From: Lamellibrachia satsuma
Lineage: Eukaryota; Annelida; Polychaeta; Sabellida; Siboglinidae
Reading direction: 5' to 3'
Length of the DNA: 64,000 nt
NCBI GenBank assembly: GCA_033239005.1
Contig: BSQZ01000001.1
Coordinates: 16,492,500 to 16,556,499, forward strand
Shown here: piece after piece, positions 20,062 to 31,290 of the stretch
Layout: each line of letters opens with the position of its first letter
How positions within the stretch are numbered: position 1 is the stretch's first letter
Made by a program: the position numbers and the translations under genes
Notes under the pieces: generated by a model
The model's input: only the letters and a program-made list of their open reading frames with translations
The model's database searches: none
Told to the model about the DNA's origin: nothing

Positions 20062-20124
20062 CTAGAAGACATATATTGTGTCTCTTGGTACTTCTACCAG
20101 ATCGTCATCCAGGGTGAGCATAGT
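20062..20124 (-). CDS. SIDT: SID-1 transmembrane family (SIDT) terminal exon, coding part
   Basis: On the minus strand the acceptor CTTTGCTTCAG is followed by 20 codons and a TAG stop. The peptide is TMLTLDDDLVEVPRDTIYVF. Vertebrate SIDT proteins end TLDDDL..V.RD.IYVF, so this is the true C-terminus of the same gene. The phase matches the exon at 22552-22665 (0 to 0). The intron between them is 2427 bases and is largely an hAT-like element (20562-22225). This exon is too short to stand out by ORF length alone; it was found by extending from the upstream exon. The 3' UTR must lie below 20062, but I see no clear minus-strand AATAAA just downstream. Confidence 0.9.
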   Translation of the reverse strand, partial: TMLTLDDDLVEVPRDTIYVF

Positions 20125-20561
20125 CTGAAGCAAAGCAAGAAATCTAGATGACATTTTGTGACAAATATGACAATTACATATTACATGATAGACATTGAAG
20201 AGAACATCACTAGTATTCACACAATTGGTAGGAACCATCAGCTGTTGAACAACATTAATTTTTTCTTTGTTTATTTCTGCTGGATTTTACTTGTATGATA
20301 TTGCTAAGCACATATTTGTGTAAGAGTCTGCTATCTTTTGTTTGTTGGCTTTATATAATTTAGAACTGGAATCCCAGTCACAAATCACAAAACACAATAA
20401 ATTCGGATTTTTTTTATGCACATTGAAAATAAATTATTCTTTCAAAAGTAACTGTCACAATTGGATGTTTTAATGAGGCAAATCTAACAAACATGACTAC
20501 AATGTCTACATTTACTTTACTGGATTGCCTGTGGTAATAACAATGGAATTTGTTAAAAGCA

Positions 20562-21619
20562 GGGTTGACTGAAATACTTTAATTTTGTACTTGAGTAAAA
20601 GTAAAAGTAATTCACCTAAAAACTACTTGAGTAAAAGTAAAAGTACTTTATAAAAAAGTACTTGAGTAAAAGTAAAATTACTTTTCAAAAATCCTTGAAG
20701 TAAAAGTAGAAGTAAAAGTACAGCACTTAGAAATAACAACAAAATCATGAGTAATATTATGTAAATTACACAACTTGCATCTGGCAACTGTTTTACAACC
20801 ACTCTGCCTATAACAAAGTGTTCCCAGACAGCCTTAGCTGGTCAATTGGTCTGCCACCCTTGAACATGGTGCTCACTTGGATGTTTGGAAAATTACATTA
20901 TCATTAATGAGAGCTCACAACATCAAATAATGTCAGTTAAATACAGAATTTAATTAATAACACAACTTATCTTTTTTTATCAACCTGTTCCACTGGGGTA
21001 TGGGAGCAGCTAGATTGTAGAACATGATATGTACAGGCAGGTGTGATTGTATCTCAGTAGCTAGAGGGTCTGTCCAGTACTAGTAGTAGTAGCCTCTCAG
21101 GGAAATGGATCAGAGGTAATACCACCTAGCACTGCCCATAGTAAAATTAACACAGACATTTGATGCTTAGCTGATGAAGCCATCTGGCTTGTGAACCCCC
21201 ACCTTCTCATGTTTCCCGAGACATCAGCTCACACAAACATTGAAACAACACACTTTATCAACTATCTGTGTTGGTTACCCAGTACCAGCTGGGGCTAGAA
21301 CTGACCAGAAGACAGACCAGTACAACAGAGGACTGCTGTTGCTAATTGCAATGAAGTCTCTGTCCCTGATATTATGGGTCAGCTTGAATAAGCCATTGAT
21401 GGGTCAAGTGGCAGAGTATCAATTCTTTACTCTTTAGTTCTGTAGAGTAATCATTATTATGAATTTATTAAACATCACAATATGAATTTTATTCGTGAAA
21501 GTAAAATGCTGTTTAATGCAGATGTAAGCCGATAAGGCCACTGCTGTCAATGGATGAAAATCGAATATCAGAATTGTGTCAGTGTATGGGGATTATCAAT
21601 ACAATGTAAAAATCGCAAA

Positions 21620-21688
<69 letters not shown>

Positions 21689-22225
21689 CACGCATTGGAA
21701 ACTTACTGATTAATAGTTTATATTGTGCAACGGAGGCATTTGCATCATGGTTTGAGATGGTGTTCAAGCATTGAACTCGAAGCTCGAAGTGACACTTTAT
21801 GTCAACGGTCTTGATCTGACCTATGCCAATATTTGGCAGACTTTGTTCACTGACGTATATATAAAACAGTGGTTGTGTCGATTTCCCAAAGAGAGATTTG
21901 CATGCAAATATGTTTGCAAATATGATCGCGAACTGGCCTACGATTGAATGATATTAATATCTTTTGGCGTGGCGACTAGGCAAAGTTTATGAAATGTCGT
22001 TGTCGGTGGAGCGCCACTGACAGCAGCGGTTTCGCAAAACAACGTATAGAAAACATATTGCGAAGCGAATAAAAGTAACAAAGTAAAAAGTTGCGTTACT
22101 TTAGATAAAACTACTTCATTACAAGTCATTATTTAGTCACAATTCTACTTCGTTACATGCCAATTACTTGAAATAACTACTCAAGTATTGTAACAAAGTA
22201 CTTTTACTTTGTTACATGTCAACCC
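20562..22225. mobile_element. hAT-like non-autonomous element in the last SIDT intron
   Basis: The left end GGGTTGACTG and right end ATGTCAACCC form an inverted pair, followed inwards by AGTAAAAGTA-rich subterminal DNA on the left and its complement (AAAGTACTTTTACTTTG) on the right. Flanks TAAAAGCA and ACTAAGCA match at 5 of 8 positions, compatible with a decayed 8-bp target duplication. No transposase is present. Both ends lie within the 2.4 kb intron between the last two SIDT exons. Confidence 0.55.
21623..21687. repeat. (TA)n microsatellite
   Basis: About 30 TA units inside the hAT-like element. Confidence 0.97.
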
Positions 22226-22551
22226 ACTAAGCATAGTGAAGCTGACATATTTGTTTGCCAATTTATGCATATTCTTGTCATAGTGCATAGTCATAGTTAC
22301 TAACTAATAAATGTTTGTATTATTATTATTAATTGCATAGTCATAGTTACTGAAAATAAATCTTTGTAGACATATTATGATGGTTGTTATTGTATGTCTT
22401 ATATATGTAATATATTATTGCTAAAATCTGGAAAATAATGAACAGTTTAAAGTACTTATTAAGGGGAGGGAAGGGGGTCTGAAAATTAGTACTCTCTTTA
22501 TTAATAGGAACATGTTGAGAGTAATTGTGAATGCATTAATACACTACCTAC

Positions 22552-22665
22552 CATAAGTGAGAAGAAGAGACTCATTGATGACAGGAAGTGCCAGATGTCG
22601 TGACTGTCGTAGAAGTTGAACAGAATGCACCTGCTGTTGAACTCGCGAGATCTTGCTGGTGTTTC
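22552..22665 (-). CDS. SIDT: SID-1 transmembrane family (SIDT) penultimate exon
   Basis: This minus-strand exon of 114 bases is exactly 38 codons, phase 0 at both ends. The acceptor is TTGGTTGCTTTCAG and the donor is ATG followed by GTAGGTAGTG. The peptide begins [20 protein letters not shown] and continues [10 protein letters not shown] into a hydrophobic helix ending FFSLM. The family has TPAESRE, then CILLDFF, then DHDIWHFLS in the same order just before its C-terminus. The HxxxH of HDIWH matches histidines reported to bind metal in SIDT proteins, so the site is retained here. The last exon joins in frame. A stretch of roughly 15 residues between the upstream exon and this one was not located, so a small exon may be missing or unrecognised. 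A GATCA minisatellite begins about 30 bases upstream of the acceptor. Confidence 0.9.
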
Positions 22666-22693
22666 CTGAAAGCAACCAACAATGTGGTCACAC

Positions 22694-22848
22694 AAATGTG
22701 TGATCAATGTGGAGTGAACAATACAGAGTGATCAATATGGAGTGATCAACATGGAGTGATCAACATGGTGTGATCAACACGGAGTGATCAATACGGAGTG
22801 ATCATCAAGGCATAATCAATACGGAATGATCAATATGGAGTGATCAAG
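22694..22848. repeat. ~15-bp minisatellite, GATCA-containing
   Basis: About ten imperfect units of the type GTGATCAACATGGA are repeated. It lies just upstream (minus sense) of the splice acceptor of the SIDT penultimate exon. Confidence 0.9.
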
Positions 22849-22849
22849 T

Positions 22850-23850
22850 GTACCAAGTGCACATTACAGAATAGCTCTCCTCTGTAATGAGGATATGATT
22901 AGAAGTGTTGACTTTACTGCCATGGCTGGGTTGAACCACAGGCCACAAGTGGAGTATGAGCCATGAAGAATGCACACTATTGGAGTTTAGTGTTGTGTAC
23001 GAATGGCTCTGTATGATATACAGTCTGTACCATATATTTTATACGTTTTTTTTCTGTTGCATATGAAAGCATACTATTGAAAGACTATGCTAAGAGTATC
23101 CTTGTATTAACATTTACTTTACTATTTGTACATGAAGATTGTGGCAGATGATATTATCGTAATATATAGACTAGATCAATTGATAACCTTATTCATTGTG
23201 AAAAACTTCATCATTAAAGTTTCCATTGTTTTAAAATTTTCTAGCCTATTCAATTAATTATATTTTTAAATGAAACAGCCTAGATGCTGAAAATAAATTT
23301 GGTTGTAGTTAAAAACCACTGAGATGTGTTTGCTTGAAAGTAATCATTTGGATAGGTGTTTCGCACAATACACGCAGGAAACACATTCATGTAGATCTAA
23401 CAGTGGCGTCACACTGTGGACTGGGCATATACGATTTGCTCTTCAGGACATGCGCATTCTGCGAAGGAAGTGTGTGCGCTAAGATGTGTCGAATGCTTTG
23501 TTTTGTTGTTGACTTTTACGTGGTTTTGGAAGTTTCAAGGACTGTCAGTTGAAGAAGTAACATACTGTATGGAAGAGATTATGGGATTGACAACAATGCA
23601 CTAGCAAACATGCTTTTTCAATAATGAGATGAACGATCACGTGGTACTAATATGTCATCGACGACAAGCTTACATTCAGTCTGATCTGTGAGCATTGTTT
23701 TGGCGTCAAGATTCACGCGAGTTACTATATCTATGGTGATGCCTATGGCGAATGGTGGTGATGCCAATTTTCCAGAGCACCAAGTGAAATGTTATGATTT
23801 CAAGCCACTAGCCGGCAATTGACACTGCAGAATCATCTACCGCTACATAA
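22850..23850. other. SIDT intron sequence without recognised features
   Basis: AT-rich; a short plus ORF near 23334-23552 is not recognised and looks like chance. Confidence 0.5.
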
Positions 23851-23857
23851 ATCACTG

Positions 23858-24452
23858 AAATAAAACAACAGTTAAGTGAGATACAAAGAGACATTGCAGG
23901 AATTTCGAAATACCAGAAAGGCAAAGTCATCCATGCACAGGAATTGTAGTAGACAATCTCGAACAGTACTCCCGCATTGACAACGTCATCATCACAGGAA
24001 TGGATACAAAACATCAAACTTATGCAGGTGCTGCAAGCAGTTCCATATTCAAAACTGACACTGAGGCACCGCCTGAAGTGTCGACACTAGAGGATGGTGT
24101 TGTAAGATTCCTCACAACAAAGGAAATTCCAATCAATCTTTCAATGATTTCGGTCTGCCATACGCTAAGGGGCAGCAACCGTAAGTTGAACAATCGAACA
24201 CCTCCACAGCCACGAATTATCATCAGGTTCACTAACCGCAAGGCAAAAGTTAACATGCTCAAAATGGGAAAGAACCTTAAGGGAACAAACGTATACATAA
24301 ATGAACACTTGACCACCAGGCAAGCTGAGCTAGCCAAAACTGCCCGACTACTTCGAAAACAAAACTCAGTCCACATGGACAAGAAACTGCGAAGTGTTTA
24401 TCAGACTAAATGGCTCATCAGACAATGCAAAACTACACTTTATAAAATGTGA
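23858..24452 (+). pseudogene. LINE ORF1 protein (coiled coil and RRM-like)
   Basis: A coiled-coil-like start (IKQQLSEIQRDIAGISKYQ) leads into DNLEQYSRIDNVIITGMD, the conserved entry to the RNA-binding domain of many LINE ORF1 proteins. A 150-codon frame then continues with RIIIRFTNRKAKVNMLKMGK, NVYINEHLTTRQAELAKTAR and LLRKQNSVH. A stop near 23948 breaks the first part. ORF1 packages LINE RNA. A diverged fragment with DLTTRQATLARLTRNLKK appears near 55480. Confidence 0.75.
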
Positions 24453-24892
24453 CCAAGATTTCCGTGACCTGGGCCTAGGTTTGGGACTCGCTTGAGTTAA
24501 ATGAACACTGACAATGTTGTTATTATTGTGCAAACATCGTTCTAGTACTGGATGCTGCATACTTCTTTCTAGCTATGTTGTTATTATAGACACGCTCATG
24601 GTATGGTGGTGTTGACTGTGTGTTATTTTTTCTATGCTACATAACTATCACATTTGTTTTATATTTAGATTATGTATTTATCAGCAACAGTTGTTGCGTA
24701 AACCTATCAACTGTCTAAAAACCTGGTAAAAATAGACTCATGTCTAGTTTGTGAGAAATTGATAAGTAATCCTTTTGTAAAATGTGGACTATGTGAGTCT
24801 ATCTTTCATAAGACGTGTACCAATATAGCACAATATAAGTTTATGTTAATTCTCAGAAAAAATTTGGCTTAATGGCTTATTATTAAATTTGG

Positions 24893-26840
24893 CTTAATGG
24901 CTTATCATTCATTCACTTCAATGCCAGAAGTGTTAAAACAAACTTACAGAAAATTAATTACTATTCTACAAGAATTACATCTGAAATTTTATATCATCAC
25001 TATATCCGAAACATGGGCTGAACTGGATGTCATAGATGATTTTAATCTAATTGACTACAGTGCTTATCATATAATTAGAGAAACCCATAAGGGTGGTGGT
25101 GTTGCATTATATATACGCAAGAACTAACATGCAGACTATTTGAAACAAAAACCATAAAAGTTGAAAAACATTTTTGAATGTGCTATGGTTAAAATTTAGA
25201 TACATTTTGTAAAAAAATAGAACACATTTTATGCGATGTAAATGCACTCAAAACAATATTTGATTTGCTAAAGCATGAACACCATAGCAATACCAAAAAC
25301 TTTCTTGATTTGATGTATAGCCTAGGTCTTTACCCTCTAATTGATCAGCCAACCAGAATTACAGACAAATACAGTACAAATCCTATTAAAACAAATTGAC
25401 ATCTATATTAAGGCTCGCCGAAAAAGCATACTACAGCACAATGTTGGAGAAACAAAAAAAAAACAATGTAAAGGGAATCTGGAAAATTTTAAACACAAGT
25501 AATCAATAAACAATTCAATCCTCCAACATATCCTGCCTATTTCATGGGCAATGATAAAGAGATACACGAAAAGCAGGACATTGCAAATGGATTTAATACT
25601 TTTTTTACAAATGTTTGACCCAATCTTGCAAAACAAATTACTCTACCTAAAAAGGATGTATATATTTTTTATTATTTCGAAAAAAGAAAACGTACGTGAT
25701 AAAAGTATGTTTCTAAGTCCTGTTGATGACCAAGACATTATTAGAACTGCTCAAAATTTTAAGAGCAAAATGTCAACAGATTGTAATGATTTAAACATGA
25801 GCATGGTTGAACATTATCGCTCATATTATAAAACCTTTGAAGCACATATGTAATGTTTTTTTAACACTGGAATATTTCCAAATCAAATGAAAATAGCTAA
25901 AGTTATTCCTATCTTAAGTTTGGTGAGAGTGTGTTTACAAATTACAGATGGTGAGACCTATTTCTTTGTTGCCCCAATTCTCAAAAATCCTGGAGACATT
26001 ATACAGTGATAGGTTAGATAGTTTTCTATATAAATATAATATATTCAGCCCTAGTCAATATGGATTTAGATCAAACATGTCAACATCATATGCCTTAATA
26101 GAATTGGTTGAAGAAATTACTACTTCTGTTGATAATAATAAATATGCCATTGGCATATTTGTTGACCTTTAAGAAAGCATTTGATACCGTCAATATTGGA
26201 AATTTTTTTTTACTTTTATGGCATACATGGTGTTGCACATAAATGGATTACGAGTTACTTGGAAACCAGAAGTCAATTTGTTCACTATAAAAATTGTTAC
26301 CCAAAAGTACTCATAATATGTTGTGGTGTGCCACAAGGATCTGTTTTAGGTCTGAAGTCATTTATTCTGTACATAAATGATATTTGTAATGTTTCAAAAT
26401 GTTTTAATATATATAGATGATCTTGTCCGGTTGAAAAATATTGAATTAGAAAAGTTTGGTGTATGGTTTGCAGTAAACAGGCTTTCTCTCAATATATCAA
26501 AGAAAAATTATATGGTTTTTGGTAATCGCATTTTAAAGACACACGTTTCTTTACATATAAGTAAGGAAGAAATTAGTAAGGTTGAATTCACAACATTTTT
26601 TAGGTGTTTTGATTGATTAACGTGGAAAAAACACATTTCTATGATAAAATCTCAACTCTCTAAGAGTTGTGTCATAATGTATAGAACCAGCTTTGCAATT
26701 GACAAATGTGGAATGCTTATTTTATACCATTCTCTTGTTCTGCCATACATCATGCACTGCATCGAAGTATGGGGCAATACATATGCTACTAATCTAAATT
26801 GTTTAGTATTGTTACAAAAAAGGTTGTGCATTTAATTACT
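24893..26840 (+). pseudogene. LINE ORF2 remnants: endonuclease and reverse transcriptase
   Basis: The endonuclease entry reads FYIITISETWAELDVIDD and GGGVALYIRKN, but the rest is largely lost. Reverse transcriptase is read in pieces: RPISLLPQFSKILE, SQYGFRSNMSTSYALIEL, GIFVDL (first aspartate), VAHKWITSYLETRSQFV, GVPQGSVLG, DDL near 26415 and ISKKNYMVFGN. The thumb follows to about 27030 (VEWRAWRIDHTS-type region). Many stops and short deletions are present. The copy is old and not functional. Confidence 0.75.
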
Positions 26841-27539
26841 TGTAGAGCATGGAGGATAGACCACACTTCTTGTCTATTCTCCGAGTTACGTATCCTGAAA
26901 GTACCAGATATTGTGGAAATACGAACTGCGCTCATTATGTACAAAGCAAATAACAATTTGCTACCAGTGAATATACAAAAGTTGTTTACATTGTACAAGT
27001 CAGTCTATGTAACCAGACAAAGTCCCACTTAAAATTACCAATTTAAAGAGAATGTGTATTTCAATTAAAGGTGAAATACTATGGAACTCACTTGACAGCT
27101 CTTTAATATGTTCGTTTAAAATTAAAATACATTGCCAACATTCTGGTTAGCTATGTAGTATAAATACAACAGCTTGGCTGTATAAATATTGATTTATTGT
27201 AGCTACAAAAAATAATTGTTTTGTCTGGTCTTTAGATGTTGTTATTCTTGAACTACGCTACGGTGACTATCTAGTCTAAACACTAATATTTCATCATTCA
27301 TATTGAAATATAAATAGTTAAGTTGTAATCGTGCATGTTGCATACAGTAATTATTTGCTTCTTGATATATTTATGATAATTGGGCAAGTGTCATAAGTGA
27401 TTCTTCTTGCCCTTTTCACCATTAAGACTGTGGTTTATGTTTTATGTTTGGCTATTTTTGTGTTGTGTTGTTGTTGTTGAAATAAAGACTTGATATCATA
27501 TTTGTGAGTTTGACTAATTCGGAGCAGCTTAGTGATGTC

Positions 27540-27712
27540 AGGACACAGGCCAGCAAAACAGTGACAGATCAAACCAGCGACATATCAACAATGGCGACAA
27601 ACCAAAACAGCAACAAACCAAAACTGCGACGACTTTGGTCAAAAGGCGACATGTCTCAAAATGGCGATCTGTATTGGTCAAAACAGCAACAACTAAAACG
27701 GTGACACATCCA
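27540..27712. repeat. degenerate short tandem repeats (AAACAGCRACA type)
   Basis: Phrases such as AAAACAGCAACA, AACCAGCGACA and AAATGGCGA recur every 15-17 bases. Unit boundaries are loose. Confidence 0.5.
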
Positions 27713-27977
27713 TAATGGCGAAAAAATTAAACATTGTCACTTTCGTGTATAAACGTGACGTAAATTCTTTCATATTACTACGAGTCAAAACAAATAAAAT
27801 TATTACTTATAGTATAATGACTGACAAAATAAATAATCATTGTGTAAAAAAACATTGGAAAGGCACATGTCTCCATTTCCATTGTTGCTCTATTTTTTAT
27901 ACTCTGTATCTACACTTAGTTAAAAAACAATATTTTATCCTTGAATGGATAGATGATCCGGTTTCTTGGTTATTCAT

Positions 27978-28112
27978 ATTAATCATAATTACCTCTCAAG
28001 AAACTTGCAGTTTGTTTTGAATATTTCGACTGCATCTCGCAATCTTCTTCAGCAGACTGAAGTTACGGATGTGTCACATGACCAATGTCATGTGACACAA
28101 GCTGGAGTAGGA
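27978..28112 (+). repeat. Penelope copy A left arm
   Basis: Inverted match to 28816-28953. It includes a perfect 10-bp hairpin stem, TGTCACATGA/TCATGTGACA, at 28073-28098, and the hammerhead-like core on the minus strand. Confidence 0.85.
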
Positions 28113-28164
28113 AGGATCAACCAAAGTCAAGATATATCGCAAAGCAACCCACACGGACCAATAT

Positions 28165-28866
28165 TTGAACTGGGATTCTAATCACCTAGAACACAAACGC
28201 TCAGTAGTCAGGACACTCCTCAAAAGGGCAGAAAACCTGATAACGGAAGGAGAAGACAAGAACACAGAGGTTGACCACATCAAGAAAGTGCTGAAAGCAA
28301 ACGGTTACAAAACTTGGATGTTTAACACCACACAACCAACGAGAAGGAAGGAGAACACTACCACAGAAACCAGCAGAAGACAACATGCCATAGGTCTGCC
28401 CTACATTAGTAAACTATCAGAACAAGTAGCAAGGATTTTCAAGTCCTATAACATCCCGGTTTACCACAAACCTATCAACACCCTGAGGTCACTGTTGGTA
28501 CACCCAAAAGACAGAACAGCAAAGGCAGCAAAGTGTGGGGTAGTATATGACATACAATGCCCAGAATGTGACCAACACTATATAAGAGAAACAGCCAGAA
28601 CACTTGGCACAAGAATCAAAGAACATCTATCTTGTCGCCAACCCCTATCAGCTATAAGTGAACACAAACTGAACACAGGTCATCAGTGCTCTATGAAGGA
28701 CATCAATATTCTAGACCACGAGGAGAACTGGCACAGGAGGAAAATAAAGGAGGCGATTAACATCCACAGAAACAAACCTACGCTGAACCGAGACGTCGGC
28801 CAGGAGCTCCCACCAGTCCTACTCCAGCTTGTGTCACATGACATTGGTCATGTGACACATCAGTAA
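28165..28866 (+). pseudogene. Penelope C-terminal region with GIY-YIG endonuclease (copy A)
   Basis: A 233-residue frame shows HKRSVVRTLLKRAENLI and VKKVLKANGY-type sequence from the end of the reverse transcriptase thumb, then YISKLSEQVARIF. The GIY-YIG nuclease follows: a CxxC finger-like stretch with GVVYDIQCPECDQHYI, the R-x-x-T-L-G-T-R-I block, EHKLNTGH and ILDHEENWHRRKIKEA. In this copy the YIG triad reads YIR, so a glycine is lost; copy B keeps YIG. The nuclease nicks target DNA for priming. The frame is open but lacks the polymerase needed for autonomy. Confidence 0.82.
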
Positions 28867-28953
28867 CTTCAGTCTGCTGAACAAGACTGCGAGATGCAGT
28901 CGAAATATTCAAAACAAACTGCAAGTTTCTTGAGAGGTAATTATGATTAATAT
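28816..28953 (-). repeat. Penelope copy A right arm
   Basis: Reverse-complement partner of 27978-28112. It shares the hairpin and the GCAGTCGAAATATTC segment. Confidence 0.85.
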
Positions 28954-28955
28954 TT

Positions 28956-30113
28956 TATCATCGTGATTTCTCTACATTTGAGATAATTTGCCCTGATTTA
29001 TCATCTAAAATGTAGACACAAAATATTATGATATGGTTAATGTTTTGGAGTAATACAACTATATATTATATTACTAATTATTTCAATTATTTTTTATTTC
29101 ATTTAGTTTATTAAGTGCTTTAGTTTTTAATTAATTAGATTGTCTGTTGTTAGTAAAATTTTTATATTGGTATTTGTTACTATTTCTGCTTTGATCATGA
29201 ATCACATATTTAGGACATATAAAAAAAATATGCTGATATTACAAAAATCATATTGATAATATAAATGTTAAGATTGAAACAACTAGACTATCTCAGTTAT
29301 ATAATACAAGCATTTCATATTTCACCTAACTTTGTTGCCTGATTCAACCAACCCTCATTAAAATAGTTATATCTTGGATATGTTTCATGTATAAATTGAC
29401 TTAACAGCTTTGTGTGTGTGCATGTTTTTCATATATAACTTGTTGCGCCACTACATGGTAGCATGACAAACAAATGGGTGACTAAGCTTGCCCCCCCCCG
29501 ACCTCCCCCTTTGCCAGGCCCTAGATACGCCACTACCAGTCATTCATCACATGAAGCGCTTATCTGCAAAACAGGTTATACTCCTAAATCACGTAAATCG
29601 AGTTAAGACTATTTTCATGCTGACATCTAGTTGATAATGGTGTGGGTAAAACAGTTTGTCACAAATTAGGTCGTGGTGGGGTGGTCACAGGTTTGTGGGT
29701 GACCTTGTGGCGAAATGGCCCCACCTGTTTGTAATTAAATTTGTGTATTGGTGGTGGAATGTCTGTATTCTTTGCATTACATGTTCATGACGACTTCTTC
29801 ATGTATATATGTTATCGTCATGCTTGTAGGAATGTGGGCTCTGAGAAACTTGCCGGACGGGGCTGTACATGTGTTCAGTTCCTGTCGGGTTTGCTTAGAG
29901 GAGCTCACATTCCTGTTAATGTTCTTCCCAAAGTGGCTGCGTGATAAGCAGTCCACTTTGCAATAAAAAACGTCATTTATTTGGCCTGTTTCAATTCTCT
30001 CCTACATCGGACTTGTGTTGGTTATTGCATAAAACAGTTTGTCACAAACTGCATAAACGACATGCTACTCTTCCCATAGAATGCGTCATATCCATAACTG
30101 AGATTAAAGAATC
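28956..30113. other. SIDT intron, no recognised gene
   Basis: AT-rich. It holds a C-rich patch at 29489-29510 next to an hAT-like end (29521-29537) and an unrecognised ORF whose more protein-like part is 29820-29966 (LVGMWALRNLPDGAVHVFSS). Confidence 0.45.
29521..29537 (-). repeat. lone hAT-like terminal motif
   Basis: The reverse complement reads AGTGGCGTATCTAGGG, a terminal motif frequent in hAT-derived short elements. It borders a run of nine to ten C residues. No opposite end was found. Confidence 0.35.
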
Positions 30114-30263
30114 TGTGATGTTGGTAGTAAACATACAGTGTAGTTAGCTGTTATTAGTTTCACGCCTGTCAGCTAGGTTTGGAATAAAGCCATTACATCG
30201 TTGTGAACCGACGTCGTCGCATGTGTAATCATGTGTTTGCTATAAATTAGAACAGACATAACA
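30114..30263 (+). repeat. Gypsy-3 5' LTR
   Basis: Aligns over its full length with 38785-38934, with only scattered substitutions. It contains AATAAAGCC, a likely poly(A) signal. Confidence 0.92.
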
Positions 30264-30266
30264 AAT

Positions 30267-30279
30267 TGGCGACGAGAAT
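30267..30279 (+). promoter_or_regulatory. Gypsy-3 primer-binding site
   Basis: TGGCGACGAGAAT lies three bases after the LTR; same primer type as Gypsy-1. Confidence 0.75.
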
Positions 30280-31290
30280 GTTCGCAAATGGTCGCATGAA
30301 TGAATATGACAGCGGCGGCGACCTAGAAGAATACCTGGAACGTATAGAACAATATTTCGTAGCAAACAAAATTGGGGCGTTGCCAGCGGGGGCCGTAGAC
30401 AATGAAGAGACATGTCAGGTAGCAGAGCGGAAATGAGTGGCCACATTTCTAACGCTAGTCGGAGCAGAGACATACAAGCTACTGAAAAGTCTGTTGAGTC
30501 CAGACGTATTGTCAACTAGAACATTTCAACAACTTACTGACACATTAAGAAACCACTTGAAACCCAGAAAACTTGTGGTAGCGGAATGATTCCGGTTCCA
30601 CAAATGTCAATAGAGAGATGGTGAGACGGTGTCACAGCTCGAGGCGGAGCTAAGATGTCTGGTGTCCACCTGCGAGTTTGGCGAATTTTTCGGACAAGCA
30701 CTCCGAGACCAGTTAGCGTGCGGGATAAGAAATGAAAGCATGCAGCGAAAATTGCTTAGCCAAGTAAGAAACTCTGAGCAAGCTCTGCAAACAGCAAATA
30801 CAGACGAAATTGTCGAAAGTGAAGCGAAAGCCATCCACAATCAGAAAAATTACAATGCCTGACCGATGGCAAAGATGGTAAACTCTGTGAAGGATAAGCC
30901 GTGGACGATTCGATAACAACAAACGAGGAGCACACGGCAAACAGGCAAGTTCACCAAAGTCACAGCTGTATTTTTGTTGCAACAGTAGTAATCACGCATC
31001 CCATGAATGTCGTTTTCGTGATGCAGTGCATCACGCCTGTAAATGCACAGGCCACATTGCGAGGGCATGCCGAAAAAGGGGGACACTGACGTCAACGAAC
31101 GTAGAGCTAAAGAGCTACACTGGACAATCCATCGTGGTCATGGGCAAGATGGAGCCTGAGATTACATACAATGGGCAAACAACAGTGAGGCCTATTCTGG
31201 TTGTGCAGGGTGACCGGCCAAATTTGTTGGGCAGGAACATCTTGGAAGTTATCAGAATGGACTGGGCGAATATGTTCTCGGTGGGTAATT
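30278..31290 (+). pseudogene. Gypsy-3 gag, zinc knuckles and protease end
   Basis: Gag starts near 30278 (GGDLEEYLERIEQYFVANKI) and continues past an in-frame TGA near 30434 to SQLEAELRCLVSTCEFGEF and LACGIRNESMQRKLLSQVRN. Two CCHC zinc knuckles follow at about 30970-31075 (C-C-N-S-N-H...C and C-H-A-C-K-C-T-G-H-I-A-R-A-C, in shifted frames). The end of the protease region reads RPILVVQGDRPNLLGRNILE. The D-T-G active site is not clear. Gag forms the particle and the knuckles bind RNA. Confidence 0.75.

Larger units (their letters stand above)
23858..27497 (+). mobile_element. Jockey-superfamily LINE copy, heavily decayed
   Basis: ORF1, endonuclease and reverse transcriptase pieces occur in order on the plus strand, with a 3' UTR ending in GTTGTTGTTG and AATAAAGACTTG. 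The element lies in the large SIDT intron. Related pieces recur at 55430-57250. Confidence 0.75.
27937..28955 (+). mobile_element. Penelope-like mini-element, copy A (inverted arms, no RT)
   Basis: Two inverted arms of about 135 bases (27978-28112 and 28816-28953) bracket one ORF with a GIY-YIG nuclease. Copy B at 61806-62700 has the same plan and the same extra 40 bases outside the arm on the upstream side. Inverted or direct terminal arms and a C-terminal GIY-YIG domain are hallmarks of Penelope-like elements. The reverse transcriptase core is absent in both copies. Confidence 0.75.

Noticed and set aside
21040..21130. Possible tRNA-derived SINE (TATCTCAGTAGCTAGAGGG)
   Set aside because: A-box is poor, no GGTTCGANNCC B-box, and no cloverleaf could be drawn.
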